Assembly: GCA_035268985.1 (NCBI GenBank)
Contig: DATFJV010000127.1
Coordinates: forward strand, 44,923 to 108,922
DNA length: 64,000 nt
Source: JAAYHV01 sp035268985
GTDB taxonomy: Bacteria; Bacillota; Clostridia; Peptostreptococcales; Anaerovoracaceae
Direction of reading: 5' to 3'
The notes beneath the pieces were generated by a model. It worked only from the letters and a program-made list of their open reading frames with translations, had not been told where the DNA came from and did no database searches. Numbering within the stretch: position 1 is the stretch's first letter; every line of letters begins with the position of its first letter. Positions 26,973 to 35,212 of the stretch are shown one piece after another. Made by a program: the position numbers and the translations under genes.

Positions 26973-28314
26973 AATGCCTAAAGGGGCAAAGATTATTTTA
27001 GAAAAGTTGAATAGTTATAATCATGAGGCATATCTAGTAGGTGGTTGCGTTAGAGATTTTTTAATGGGGGAAATTCCTAAAGACTGGGATATAACCACAT
27101 CTGCATCTCCCAAAGAAGTAAAAGAATTGTTTTCAGAATACAAACTATTTGAGTTTGGTATTAAGCACGGGACCATTAGTATAATAATAGAAGGAAACTC
27201 GTATGAAGTGACAACATATAGAGAAGATGGGGAATATCTAGATTCTAGAAGACCCGAAACTATAAATTTTACCAAATCGCTATCCCAAGACTTAAAAAGA
27301 CGTGATTTTACAATAAATGCCATGGCCATGAATTCTAAAGGAGATGTGGTAGATTTATATAATGGTGAAAAAGATTTAAACAGTAAATTTATTAGATGTG
27401 TGGGAAATCCAAAAGAAAGAATTGGAGAAGATGCTCTTAGAATATTGAGGGCTTTGAGGTTTGCTGCTCGCATGGGGTTTCAAATAGAACAAAATACAAG
27501 TGATGCAATAAATTCTGAAAAGAACTTATTGCTAAAAATTTCCTTGGAGAGAATAAACGATGAATTTGATAAAATTTTGCATGGTGAATATGCAACAAAT
27601 ATACTAAGGGAATATAGAGATGTGATTGCTGTATTTATACCAGAAATAAAAGAGCTTTTTGATTTTGAACAATGCAACCCATATCATATATATGACGTTT
27701 ATGAACACACATTAAAAGCCGTTGAAGAAATAGAAAATTGCGATAATAATAGGTTAATGGCTTTTTTACATGATATAGCAAAACCTAGATGCTTTATAAT
27801 AAAAGATGGATGGGGCCATTTTTATCATCATGAAAGCAAAGGGGCAGAACTTGCTAAAATTATTCTAAACAGATTAAGGTATGACAATAAAACGATAGAT
27901 GATATAGCGTTTGTTATAAAAACGCATGGAACGGTTTTCAATCCTGATATTAAATACGCAAGGCATAAATTAAATCAAATGGGAGAAAAAAGACTTAGAA
28001 TGCTAATGGCTTTAGAAAAAGCAGATGTAAAAGCTCAAAACCCGCAAATTATAATGGAAAGACTGGATAACATTAAAAAGTTTGAAAGCTGTGTAGATAC
28101 AGTTATTGAGGAAAAGCATTGTTTTTCCGTAAAAGACCTTAACATAGATGGCAACGATTTAATAGAGTTGGGATATACGAGAGGACCATTTGTAGGAAAA
28201 GCACTTAATGATTTATTAATAGAAGTGATGAATGAAGACATAATAAATGACAAAAAAATATTGATAAAAAGAGCAATAGAAAAATTAAATATACTAAAAA
28301 AAAGAGAAGGCTAA
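26962..28314 (+). CDS. cca: CCA tRNA nucleotidyltransferase with HD domain
   Basis: 450 aa. Nucleotidyltransferase motifs are VGGCVRDFLMG and DWDITTSA, then RRDFTINAMAM and the EDALRILRALRFAARMGF neck. A C-terminal HD phosphohydrolase domain carries FLHDIAKP. It adds or repairs the tRNA 3'-CCA. It overlaps ddl by 11 nt. The 3' end of the coding sequence contains the A-tract used by the opposite-strand por terminator. Confidence 0.93.
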   Translation: MKDKMPKGAKIILEKLNSYNHEAYLVGGCVRDFLMGEIPKDWDITTSASPKEVKELFSEYKLFEFGIKHGTISIIIEGNSYEVTTYREDGEYLDSRRPETINFTKSLSQDLKRRDFTINAMAMNSKGDVVDLYNGEKDLNSKFIRCVGNPKERIGEDALRILRALRFAARMGFQIEQNTSDAINSEKNLLLKISLERINDEFDKILHGEYATNILREYRDVIAVFIPEIKELFDFEQCNPYHIYDVYEHTLKAVEEIENCDNNRLMAFLHDIAKPRCFIIKDGWGHFYHHESKGAELAKIILNRLRYDNKTIDDIAFVIKTHGTVFNPDIKYARHKLNQMGEKRLRMLMALEKADVKAQNPQIIMERLDNIKKFESCVDTVIEEKHCFSVKDLNIDGNDLIELGYTRGPFVGKALNDLLIEVMNEDIINDKKILIKRAIEKLNILKKREG

Positions 28315-28332
28315 TAATATCCGCCTTCTCTT
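28296..28332 (-). terminator. Intrinsic terminator of the por operon, embedded in the 3' end of cca
   Basis: A perfect 10-bp stem (AAGAGAAGGC 28302-28311 with GCCTTCTCTT 28323-28332) has an 11-nt loop. Read on the minus strand it runs into eight T's (the A-tract at 28296-28303), an ideal intrinsic terminator. On the plus strand only two T's follow, so cca termination there is weaker. Confidence 0.85.
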
Positions 28333-28353
28333 CACGTGCTAAATATTTGATAA

Positions 28354-29289
28354 TTAATTAATATTTGCTTTTTTTAGCAATTTATCCCATTTCATATCTA
28401 CGTATGCTTGTGCATCTTCTATCATCCACTCATTACCTGCTTTAAACATATGAGAGAATCTGCTCTGCATTGACAGAAATTCTTCAACAGGTAATTTCTC
28501 TTTTGGAATATAGTTTATTTTCCATACGCCATTTTCAATTTCATAAAGGGGCCATACACAGGTATCCACAGCTTTTTTGCATAATTCTGGAAGCTTACTT
28601 GCTTCATATCCCCAGCCTCTTGGACATGGAGACAATATGTTTAAAAAGCATGCTCCATCAGTGTAATGAGCTTTATGAGCTTTATTGTGTAAATCTTTAA
28701 AATTTCCCATGAAAGTGGTCTGTGCAACATAGGGAACATTGTGAGAAGCAATTATTTCTGTTAAATCTTTTTTATTTTGAACTTTCCCATAGGATTGGGA
28801 TCCTGTTGGACTAGTTGTAGCATCAGCAAACCTAGGCGTTGAAGATGAACGTTGTATTCCCGTGTTCATATAGGCTTCGTTGTCATAACACACATAAACC
28901 ATATCCGTGTTTCTTTCCATTGCGCCAGAAAGTGCTTGAAAACCTATATCATAAGTACCGCCATCTCCTCCGATTGTAATAAATTTGAAATTTCCGCTAA
29001 TTTTACCCTTTTTCTTCATGGATTCATATGCTGCTACAGAACCAGAACAAGTAGCGGCTGCATTTGCAAACGCACTATGTATATAGCTATCTTCATATGA
29101 AGTATATGGATACATAAAAGAAGAAACTTCTAAACAACTAGTAGCATTAGATATTACTGCCTTATCACCTTCATCTAAGGCTCTAAGGACCCCTCTAACT
29201 GCAATTCCTGCACCGCAACCGGCACACAATCTATGACCACCGACAAATCTCTCCTTTTTCTCCAATTCATCTTTAAATTTATATATCAT
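28354..29289 (-). CDS. porB: Pyruvate:ferredoxin oxidoreductase beta subunit
   Basis: A 311-aa TPP-binding subunit. GDGGTYDIGFQAL and CYDNEAYMNTGIQRSSSTP form the TPP/Mg site and the typical PorB signature. Cysteines in HRLCAGCGAG, ATSCLEVS and SPCPRGWG are positioned for the [4Fe-4S] cluster. With PorACD it decarboxylates pyruvate to acetyl-CoA and reduced ferredoxin. Its start touches the porA stop. Confidence 0.93.
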   Translation of the reverse strand: MIYKFKDELEKKERFVGGHRLCAGCGAGIAVRGVLRALDEGDKAVISNATSCLEVSSFMYPYTSYEDSYIHSAFANAAATCSGSVAAYESMKKKGKISGNFKFITIGGDGGTYDIGFQALSGAMERNTDMVYVCYDNEAYMNTGIQRSSSTPRFADATTSPTGSQSYGKVQNKKDLTEIIASHNVPYVAQTTFMGNFKDLHNKAHKAHYTDGACFLNILSPCPRGWGYEASKLPELCKKAVDTCVWPLYEIENGVWKINYIPKEKLPVEEFLSMQSRFSHMFKAGNEWMIEDAQAYVDMKWDKLLKKANIN

Positions 29290-30467
29290 TATTCATCCCT
29301 CTTATCTCTAACTCCGATATATCTATAAGTATCTTTAGTATCGGTACCATTTAACATATCATTGAATATACTTATAAAATCTTCAACTTTAATATCACGA
29401 CCACCTAAACCGTATATATAATTTATTATGCTAGGTTTTTCGTCAGTTTCATATAGAGCATTTTTTATATCACTATATAAAGGTCCGCCCATTCCAGAAA
29501 AGCTTTCTGCTTTATCCATAACGGAAATGGTTTTTATATTTTTCAAGGTATCGGCAATAATTTTGCCTGGGAATGGTCTGAAAACTCTTAATTTAATTAA
29601 CCCTACTCTTTTACCTTCTTGTCTAAGTGATTTTACTGCTTCCTTTGCGGTTCCAGCGCTAGAGCTTAGGATAACGATTGCACAATCCGCATCTTCCATC
29701 ATAAATTCTTCAAAAAAACTACAACCTCTACCAGATATTTTAGCAAATTCTTTTGCGATGTTTTCTATAGAATTATATGAAGTATTCATAGCTTCCGCCT
29801 GTGCTCGCTTTATTTCCATATAATATGGGATAGTTGCAAAAGGTCCCGCCATCATTGGACTGTTTTCTTTTAACATATAATTGTCAGGTTCATAAGTACC
29901 AACAAAAGATTTTACTACTTCGTCTTCTAGCAATTCAATATTAGATACTCCATGACTTGTGATGAAACCATCTTGACAAACCATGACGGGAAGTCTAGTA
30001 GCCTCAGCTATTGAATATGCCTGTATATAATTATCATAAGCCTCTTGGTTAGATTCCGAATAAAGCTGTATCCACCCTGAATCTCTAGCACCCATGGTAT
30101 CTGAATGGTCATTATTTATATTGATGGGGCCAGATAAAGCTCTATTTACAACAGCCATTACAACAGGTAATCTTGATGCAGAAACTACGTATAGGATTTC
30201 CCACATATAAGCGAGTCCTGCAGATGAAGTGGCCGTTGTAGCTCTAGCTCCAGATGCTGCTGCTCCCATACAGGCAGACATTGCGCTATGTTCTGATTCC
30301 ACTGCTATAAATTCAGTATCCACTTGCCCATCTGCCAAATACTTAGAAAAATACTGGGGTATTTCAGTGGAAGGGGTAATTGGGAAAGCGGCCATAACAT
30401 CTGGCTCAACTTGCTTCATAGCATAAGCAACTGCTTCGTTTCCTGACATTCTTTCTTTTATGCTCAT
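29289..30467 (-). CDS. porA: Pyruvate:ferredoxin oxidoreductase alpha subunit
   Basis: 392 aa. It begins KERMSGNEAVAYAMKQVEPDVMAAFPITPSTE-type sequence; the AAFPITPSTEIPQYFSKYL block and the LSGPININNDHSD region match PorA of the four-subunit enzymes. GLGGRDI near the C-terminus is also typical. It abuts porB and follows porD by 2 nt with AGGAGG upstream. Confidence 0.93.
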   Translation of the reverse strand: MSIKERMSGNEAVAYAMKQVEPDVMAAFPITPSTEIPQYFSKYLADGQVDTEFIAVESEHSAMSACMGAAASGARATTATSSAGLAYMWEILYVVSASRLPVVMAVVNRALSGPININNDHSDTMGARDSGWIQLYSESNQEAYDNYIQAYSIAEATRLPVMVCQDGFITSHGVSNIELLEDEVVKSFVGTYEPDNYMLKENSPMMAGPFATIPYYMEIKRAQAEAMNTSYNSIENIAKEFAKISGRGCSFFEEFMMEDADCAIVILSSSAGTAKEAVKSLRQEGKRVGLIKLRVFRPFPGKIIADTLKNIKTISVMDKAESFSGMGGPLYSDIKNALYETDEKPSIINYIYGLGGRDIKVEDFISIFNDMLNGTDTKDTYRYIGVRDKRDE

Positions 30468-30469
30468 AA

Positions 30470-30763
30470 CTAGCCCTCCTTTACCATTTTTATAGCATTA
30501 ACAGGACAAACGTTTTCACATATACCACAGCCCTTACAGTGATCATAATCAAACTCAAGTCTTTTCTTATCTTTGATTGGAATGCTTGAATCTGGACAAT
30601 AGGGAGCGCATAATAAGCATTGAGTACATTTGTCCCAATCAATAATTGGCTTTAATCTTCTCCATTCCCCCGTAGAAAAATTCTTAGAATTAGCAGGTTC
30701 GTATATTTCGCCACCTATAGTAATATCTTGCCAGGGAGTTTTGGTATTTATACTCATTTTCAT
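30470..30763 (-). CDS. porD: Pyruvate:ferredoxin oxidoreductase delta subunit (2x[4Fe-4S] ferredoxin)
   Basis: 97 aa. Two full [4Fe-4S] motifs are present, CTQCLLCAPYCP and CKGCGICENVCP, in the PorD context (EWRRLKPIIDWDKC). It passes electrons from the TPP site to ferredoxin. The ATG overlaps the porC stop by 4 nt. Confidence 0.93.
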   Translation of the reverse strand: MKMSINTKTPWQDITIGGEIYEPANSKNFSTGEWRRLKPIIDWDKCTQCLLCAPYCPDSSIPIKDKKRLEFDYDHCKGCGICENVCPVNAIKMVKEG

Positions 30764-31347
30764 CCTACCATAACCTCCTCCATGGACATTTTCAAAGCGG
30801 CTATGTTCCCCTCGATTAGATGGGGTTTTTTTTGAAATTTTTTCTTCAATGATTCTTCCATATCTTTTATAAATTGATGATTATCAATTAGATTCGTGAT
30901 TTTAACAGCCGCCGCCAACATTGGGGTATTGGGAAAACTTTTACCTAGTGTTTGCATGGAAATATTATTAGCATCTAAAACGCAAATCTTACCTTCAAAC
31001 CCTTTTGTACTTTTTCTTATTTCCTCTGGTGATTTTGTAGTATTAACTATTAATGCTCCGTTTTTGTTTAATCCGCTTGTTACATCTACGGAGTTTAAAA
31101 GAGTTTCATCCACAACCACAACATAATGGGGGTTATAGATATTCGAATGAACATGACACTGATTCTCAGATATCCTGTTATAGGCAGTTATAGGTGCGCC
31201 CATTCTTTCAGGACCGTACTCGGGAAAACCTTGTACGTGTTTGCCAGCGCTGAATGCAGCATCTGCCAATAACAAACAAGCCGTTTTTGCGCCTTGCCCG
31301 CCTCTTCCGTGCCATCTTATTTCGGTTACATTATTTTTTTTCTCCAT
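30760..31347 (-). CDS. porC: Pyruvate:ferredoxin oxidoreductase gamma subunit
   Basis: 195 aa. The signature EIRWHGRGGQGAKTACLLLADAAF is followed by FPEYGPERMGAPITAYNRIS, typical of the gamma chain. It is first in the porCDAB operon. AAAGGAGAGAG precedes the ATG. Upstream is a leader of about 170 nt with hairpins and a terminator. The four-subunit form is unusual in Clostridia, where single-chain PFOR is commoner (established knowledge). Confidence 0.93.
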   Translation of the reverse strand: MEKKNNVTEIRWHGRGGQGAKTACLLLADAAFSAGKHVQGFPEYGPERMGAPITAYNRISENQCHVHSNIYNPHYVVVVDETLLNSVDVTSGLNKNGALIVNTTKSPEEIRKSTKGFEGKICVLDANNISMQTLGKSFPNTPMLAAAVKITNLIDNHQFIKDMEESLKKKFQKKPHLIEGNIAALKMSMEEVMVG

Positions 31348-31382
31348 ATCTCTCTCCTTTTAATAATAACCTTAGTTGTACC

Positions 31383-31526
31383 AAAAAAGCTTTCGTCATT
31401 TGAGATGAAAGCTCAATGTAAATTGAAGGACTCAATTTACTAAACATGCGAATTTCCTATGCCACGTGTAACCCAAATTGCTTGCATAGGCAAGGGCAAA
31501 TGCCTCTTGTATTAAATTCTATACAT
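31383..31526 (-). promoter_or_regulatory. Structured por leader with intrinsic terminator and alternative hairpin
   Basis: On the minus strand, from the promoter to porC, there are: a long-range stem CCTATGC / GCATAGG (31484-31490 with 31456-31462) that competes with a local hairpin CTTGC-CTAT-GCAAG; a 9-bp stem GTAAATTGA / TCAATTTAC (31418-31440); and a terminator stem AGCTTTC / GAAAGCT (31388-31413) followed by six T's, 35 nt before porC. CATTGAG and CTCAAATG within the terminator can form an alternative hairpin. This is the layout of transcription attenuation. I looked for TPP, SAM, cobalamin, T-box, glycine, lysine, THF, ZTP and c-di-GMP core motifs and saw none. Confidence 0.65.
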
Positions 31527-31555
31527 ATTGTACAAGAGTAAATACAATATGTCAA
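31527..31555 (-). promoter_or_regulatory. por operon promoter
   Basis: On the minus strand TTGACA (perfect -35) and TACAAT (-10) are separated by 17 bp. Transcription should begin near 31520, giving a leader of about 170 nt before porC. Confidence 0.82.
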
Positions 31556-31647
31556 GGCTTTTTGTGAATAATTACAATTAAATTTATTAGATTTTGTTAT
31601 TTTAAATAATTATGATTATAATTTGTATAAAAAACTCTTAATCCCCC

Positions 31648-31676
31648 TTGATTTATAAGGCTTTGTGTGATAATAT
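31648..31676 (+). promoter_or_regulatory. rpmE promoter
   Basis: TTGATT and TAATAT are separated by 17 bp, with an extended -10 TG (TGaTAATAT). It lies 60 bp upstream of the rpmE ATG and diverges from the por promoter. The rest of the 390-bp gap between porC and rpmE is A/T-rich with no open frame I can support. Confidence 0.65.
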
Positions 31677-31737
31677 AGTTAAGCTGTACGGTGGTATAGC
31701 AAATATTATTGTGACGATACACAGGAAGAGGTGAAGC

Positions 31738-31938
31738 ATGAAGGAAGGAATCCATCCTGATTATAAGGAATGTAAAGTAACTTGCGCATGCGGTAATACT
31801 TTTATGACGAAGTCTACAAAGGAAGAAATGAGAGTTGATGTTTGTTCAGAATGTCACCCATTCTTTACCGGACAGCAGAAATTTATTAACCGTGGTGGAC
31901 GTGTTGATAAATTCAAAAACAAGTACAACATCGATTAA
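31738..31938 (+). CDS. rpmE: 50S ribosomal protein L31, zinc-binding form
   Basis: 66 aa, normal bL31 length. MKEGIHPDYKEC opens the family; CAC (residues 16-18) and CSEC (37-40) supply the zinc ligands of the C+ form, which zinc limitation can replace with a C- paralogue. AGAGGTG precedes the ATG, and a strong terminator follows, so it is monocistronic. Confidence 0.96.
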   Translation: MKEGIHPDYKECKVTCACGNTFMTKSTKEEMRVDVCSECHPFFTGQQKFINRGGRVDKFKNKYNID

Positions 31939-31952
31939 TAATCAGCAGAGAT

Positions 31953-31979
31953 AAACCGGAATTTTATTCCGGTTTTTTT
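31953..31979 (+). terminator. rpmE intrinsic terminator
   Basis: A 9-bp perfect stem (AAACCGGAA / TTCCGGTTT) with a 5-nt loop runs into seven T's, 15 nt after the rpmE stop. Confidence 0.92.
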
Positions 31980-32009
31980 ACGAGTTTAACGCAATTTTAA
32001 GTTGTTTTA

Positions 32010-32018
32010 TGATATAAT
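32010..32018 (+). promoter_or_regulatory. Extended -10 promoter for prfA operon
   Basis: TGaTATAAT, a perfect extended -10, lies 30 bp before the prfA ATG and just after the rpmE terminator. No good -35 is visible at 16-18 bp. Confidence 0.55.
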
Positions 32019-32048
32019 AATTAGTTAGAAAAATGAAGGGGAATAGTT

Positions 32049-33113
32049 ATGTTTGACAAATTAGAATTTATTCTGAATAAATATGAAGAACTATCCGTTA
32101 AGGTTTCAGATCCCGACATTATTGGAAATCAACCAGTATGGCAAAAATATATAAAAGAAATGGGTGAAATGGAACCTATAGTAAACGAATATAAAGGATA
32201 TAAGTTGGCAAAAGCTGATTATGCTGAAGCCAAAGATATTCTTGATGTTGAAAACGATGCAGAAATGAGAGAGTTTGCAAAAGAAGAAATATCTCGCTTG
32301 GACGTAGAGCTAGAAAAATACGAAAGTCGTTTAAAGTATTTACTTTTACCAAAAGACCCTAATGATGATAAAAACGTTATATTGGAGGTCAGAGCAGGAA
32401 CAGGTGGAGATGAAGCTGCCTTATTTGGCCAAAATCTTTTGAGAATGTATTTAAGATATGCTGAAAGAAATAGATGGAAGGCCGAAATAATTGACATGAA
32501 TGATACCGAAATTGGGGGAGTCAAAGAAGCGGTAATCATGATTAAAGGTAAAGGTGCATATTCTAGACTTAAATATGAAAGCGGCACTCATAGAGTTCAG
32601 CGAGTCCCTGAAACTGAGTCCAGTGGAAGAGTTCATACTTCAGCTGCTACAATTGCGGTATTGCCAGAAGTTGATGATGTGGAAATTAATGTTGATCCAA
32701 ATGAGGTGCGTGTCGATGTATACAGAGCTTCAGGCAACGGAGGCCAATGTGTAAATACAACAGATTCCGCTGTTAGACTTACTCATGTTCCTACAGGACT
32801 AGTAGTTACTTGTCAAGATGAAAAATCACAAATAAAAAACAAAGAAAAGGCATTTAAGGTGCTTAAGGCAAGACTTTATGATCTAATGATGAGTAAGCAA
32901 AATGAAGAAATATCAGAACAAAGAAAAAGTCAGGTTGGAAGCGGGGATAGGTCAGAAAGAATCAGAACATATAATTATCCTCAAGGCAGAGTTTCCGACC
33001 ATAGAATAGGGCTTACAATATACAAGTTAGAAAATTTTTTAGATGGTGAAATAGATGAAGTTGTAGATGCTCTCATTACTCACGATCAAACAGAAAAGAT
33101 GAAAAACTTTTAA
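32049..33113 (+). CDS. prfA: Peptide chain release factor 1
   Basis: 354 aa. The catalytic GGQ motif is in ASGNGGQCVNTTDSAVR; upstream are GTGGDEAALF and HRVQRVPETESSGRVHTS, and the C-terminus RTYNYPQGRVSDHRIG is conserved. It reads UAA/UAG stops and is the PrmC substrate. It has an AAGGGG site before the ATG and leads a prfA-sua5-rpiB-upp-tyrS run. Confidence 0.96.
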   Translation: MFDKLEFILNKYEELSVKVSDPDIIGNQPVWQKYIKEMGEMEPIVNEYKGYKLAKADYAEAKDILDVENDAEMREFAKEEISRLDVELEKYESRLKYLLLPKDPNDDKNVILEVRAGTGGDEAALFGQNLLRMYLRYAERNRWKAEIIDMNDTEIGGVKEAVIMIKGKGAYSRLKYESGTHRVQRVPETESSGRVHTSAATIAVLPEVDDVEINVDPNEVRVDVYRASGNGGQCVNTTDSAVRLTHVPTGLVVTCQDEKSQIKNKEKAFKVLKARLYDLMMSKQNEEISEQRKSQVGSGDRSERIRTYNYPQGRVSDHRIGLTIYKLENFLDGEIDEVVDALITHDQTEKMKNF

Positions 33114-33114
33114 A

Positions 33115-34134
33115 ATGAAAACATTGAAACTTGATATAACAAAAAAGAATATAGAATTAGCTGGTAATATAGTTAAAACAGGTGGCTTAGTAGCCTTTCC
33201 CACTGAAACGGTTTATGGCTTAGGCGCAAATGCAATGGATGAAGTAGCGGTGGGTAAAATTTATAAAGCTAAAGGAAGACCTTCTGACAACCCAATGATT
33301 ATCCACATTGCTAAGATGGAACAGTTACAATTACTATGTGAATCTTTTTCTGAAACAGCCAAAATTCTTATGGACATATTTTGGCCTGGACCCATTACAT
33401 TTGTTTTAAAAAAGAAAAGTAGCGTTCCTGATATAACAACGGGTTTACTAGATACAGTTGCAGTTAGAATGCCATCAGATGAAATAGCCGTAAAGCTAAT
33501 TAATTCAGCAGGGCTGCCGATAGCGGCTCCAAGTGCAAATTTATCTGGCTCTCCTAGTCCAACTAAAGCAGAAGATGTGTTAGAGGATATGATGGGGAGA
33601 ATAGATGCTGTATTAATGGGTGGAACTTGTCCTGTGGGGATTGAGTCAACTGTGGTTGATGTCACAAAAGAGGTTCCGGTTATACTTAGGCCGGGTTATA
33701 TAACGAAGGAAGATATTGATAAAGTAGTAAATATTAAAGCGGTATTTGATGAATCTGTTTTCCAAAATCCTAAAGAACCAGGGTTTAAACCCAAGTCCCC
33801 AGGAATGAAGTATAAACATTATTCTCCTAAAGCAGATCTTAAAATAGTAAGAGGCCAAGATGAGAATTTGGATAAGACTATAGAAATTCTCAAAGAAAAA
33901 TATTCGAATCAGGGCAAAAGTGTAGGAATCATATATTATGGGGATGATAATGAAAAAGCTGCAAGGAATTTCTTTTCTGATTTAAGAAAATTAGACAGAG
34001 AGAACATGGATATAATAATTACATCTGCATTAAAACCTAAAGGATTAGGGTTTTCTGTTATGAATAGAATGCTAAAGTCTGCAGGATATGAAGTTATAGA
34101 TGCTGAGGAGGTATTAAATGATTGCGATAGCTAG
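33115..34134 (+). CDS. sua5: L-threonylcarbamoyladenylate synthase (Sua5/TsaC2 type)
   Basis: 339 aa, the long form with a YrdC catalytic domain (GGLVAFPTETVYGLGANA, KGRPSDNPMIIHI, RMPSDEIA, SANLSGSPSPT) and a C-terminal Sua5 domain after the linker SPGMKYKHYSP. It makes the threonylcarbamoyl-AMP used for t6A37 in tRNA. It starts 1 nt after the prfA stop and overlaps rpiB by 17 nt. Confidence 0.94.
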   Translation: MKTLKLDITKKNIELAGNIVKTGGLVAFPTETVYGLGANAMDEVAVGKIYKAKGRPSDNPMIIHIAKMEQLQLLCESFSETAKILMDIFWPGPITFVLKKKSSVPDITTGLLDTVAVRMPSDEIAVKLINSAGLPIAAPSANLSGSPSPTKAEDVLEDMMGRIDAVLMGGTCPVGIESTVVDVTKEVPVILRPGYITKEDIDKVVNIKAVFDESVFQNPKEPGFKPKSPGMKYKHYSPKADLKIVRGQDENLDKTIEILKEKYSNQGKSVGIIYYGDDNEKAARNFFSDLRKLDRENMDIIITSALKPKGLGFSVMNRMLKSAGYEVIDAEEVLNDCDS

Positions 34135-34546
34135 CGACCACGGTGGTTTTGAGTTAAAAGAAGAGGTTATAAAAAAATTAAAAGCAGCAGGATATGAAAT
34201 TAATGATATGGGTACATATTCTGAAGAATCTGTAGATTATCCGAACTACGGCAAGATTTGTGGCGAAGAAGTGGCAAATGGAAAAGCAGAAAGAGGGATA
34301 GTAATATGCGGTTCAGGAATAGGTGTATCCATAGCGGCTAACAAGGTAAAAGGAATAAGGTGTGCATTATGTACATCTGAAATAATGGCAGAATTAGCAG
34401 CTAAGCATAATAAAGCAAATCTATTGGCTTTAGGCGGAAGACTTACTGAAAAAGACCTAGCTTTTAAAATAGTTAACAAATGGCTTAACACCGATTTTGA
34501 AGGTGGAAGGCATGAGAGAAGAGTAAATCTGTTAAACAATATGTAA
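34118..34546 (+). CDS. rpiB: Ribose 5-phosphate isomerase B
   Basis: 142 aa. Motifs IASDHGGFELKEE, DYPNYG, VICGSGIGVSIAANKVKG with the catalytic Cys in CGSGIG, and HNKANLLALGGR match RpiB/LacAB. It interconverts ribose-5-P and ribulose-5-P. The start lies in the end of sua5 with GAGGAGG upstream. Confidence 0.95.
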   Translation: MIAIASDHGGFELKEEVIKKLKAAGYEINDMGTYSEESVDYPNYGKICGEEVANGKAERGIVICGSGIGVSIAANKVKGIRCALCTSEIMAELAAKHNKANLLALGGRLTEKDLAFKIVNKWLNTDFEGGRHERRVNLLNNM

Positions 34547-34563
34547 ATTGAATGGAGGCAAAA

Positions 34564-35193
34564 ATGGGGAAGGTATATGTATTTGATCATCCGCTAATTC
34601 AGCACAAAACAGCACTTATGAGGCAAAAGGACACTAGTGTTAAAGATTTTAGAGAGCTTGCAAAGGAAGTAGCAATGCTAATGGGCTTTGAAGCAACTAG
34701 GAACTTACCATTAGAAACGGTTGAAATCGAAACTCCTATGTGTAAAACAAATATGAAAATGCTTAAAGGAGAAGATATAGCTATTATTCCAATTCTTAGA
34801 GCGGGTCTTGGGTTTGTGGATGGAATGTTAGCTTTAGTACCTAATGCTAAAGTTGGACATATCGGATTGTATAGGGATCCAGAAACACATACGCCAGTTG
34901 AATATTATTGCAAATTGCCAATCGATATAGAAAAAAGACAAATATTAGTTGTTGACCCAATGCTTGCCACTGGGGGTAGCGCAGTTGCTGCAATTGAATT
35001 TATAAAGCAAAGAGGCGGAAAAAATATTACATTTATGTGCTTTATCGCAGCACCAGAAGGAATAGAGGCTCTTCAAAAAGCTCACCCCGATGTGGATATA
35101 TTTGTTGCTGCAAAGGATGAGAAGCTTAACGAAAACGCATATATATTACCTGGATTAGGGGATGCAGGAGATAGGCTATACGGTACAAAATAA
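34564..35193 (+). CDS. upp: Uracil phosphoribosyltransferase
   Basis: 209 aa from ATG 34564, which has TGGAGG at good spacing; an upstream in-frame ATG at 34552 overlaps that ribosome site and is rejected. Motifs are HPLIQHKTALMRQKDTS, IPILRAGLGFVDGM and the PRPP site VDPMLATGGSA. It salvages uracil to UMP. The rpiB-upp order is common in Clostridia. Confidence 0.95.
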   Translation: MGKVYVFDHPLIQHKTALMRQKDTSVKDFRELAKEVAMLMGFEATRNLPLETVEIETPMCKTNMKMLKGEDIAIIPILRAGLGFVDGMLALVPNAKVGHIGLYRDPETHTPVEYYCKLPIDIEKRQILVVDPMLATGGSAVAAIEFIKQRGGKNITFMCFIAAPEGIEALQKAHPDVDIFVAAKDEKLNENAYILPGLGDAGDRLYGTK

Positions 35194-35212
35194 AAGCAAG
35201 GAGATTAGGGAT

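Noticed and set aside
28470..30426. Several plus-strand frames across por genes
   Set aside because: All lie opposite porB/porA coding sequence with no ribosome site or recognisable domain.
31383..31526. por leader as a TPP riboswitch or T-box
   Set aside because: The CUGAGA core of TPP and the AGGGUGGNACCGCG motif of T-boxes are absent, so no class was assigned.
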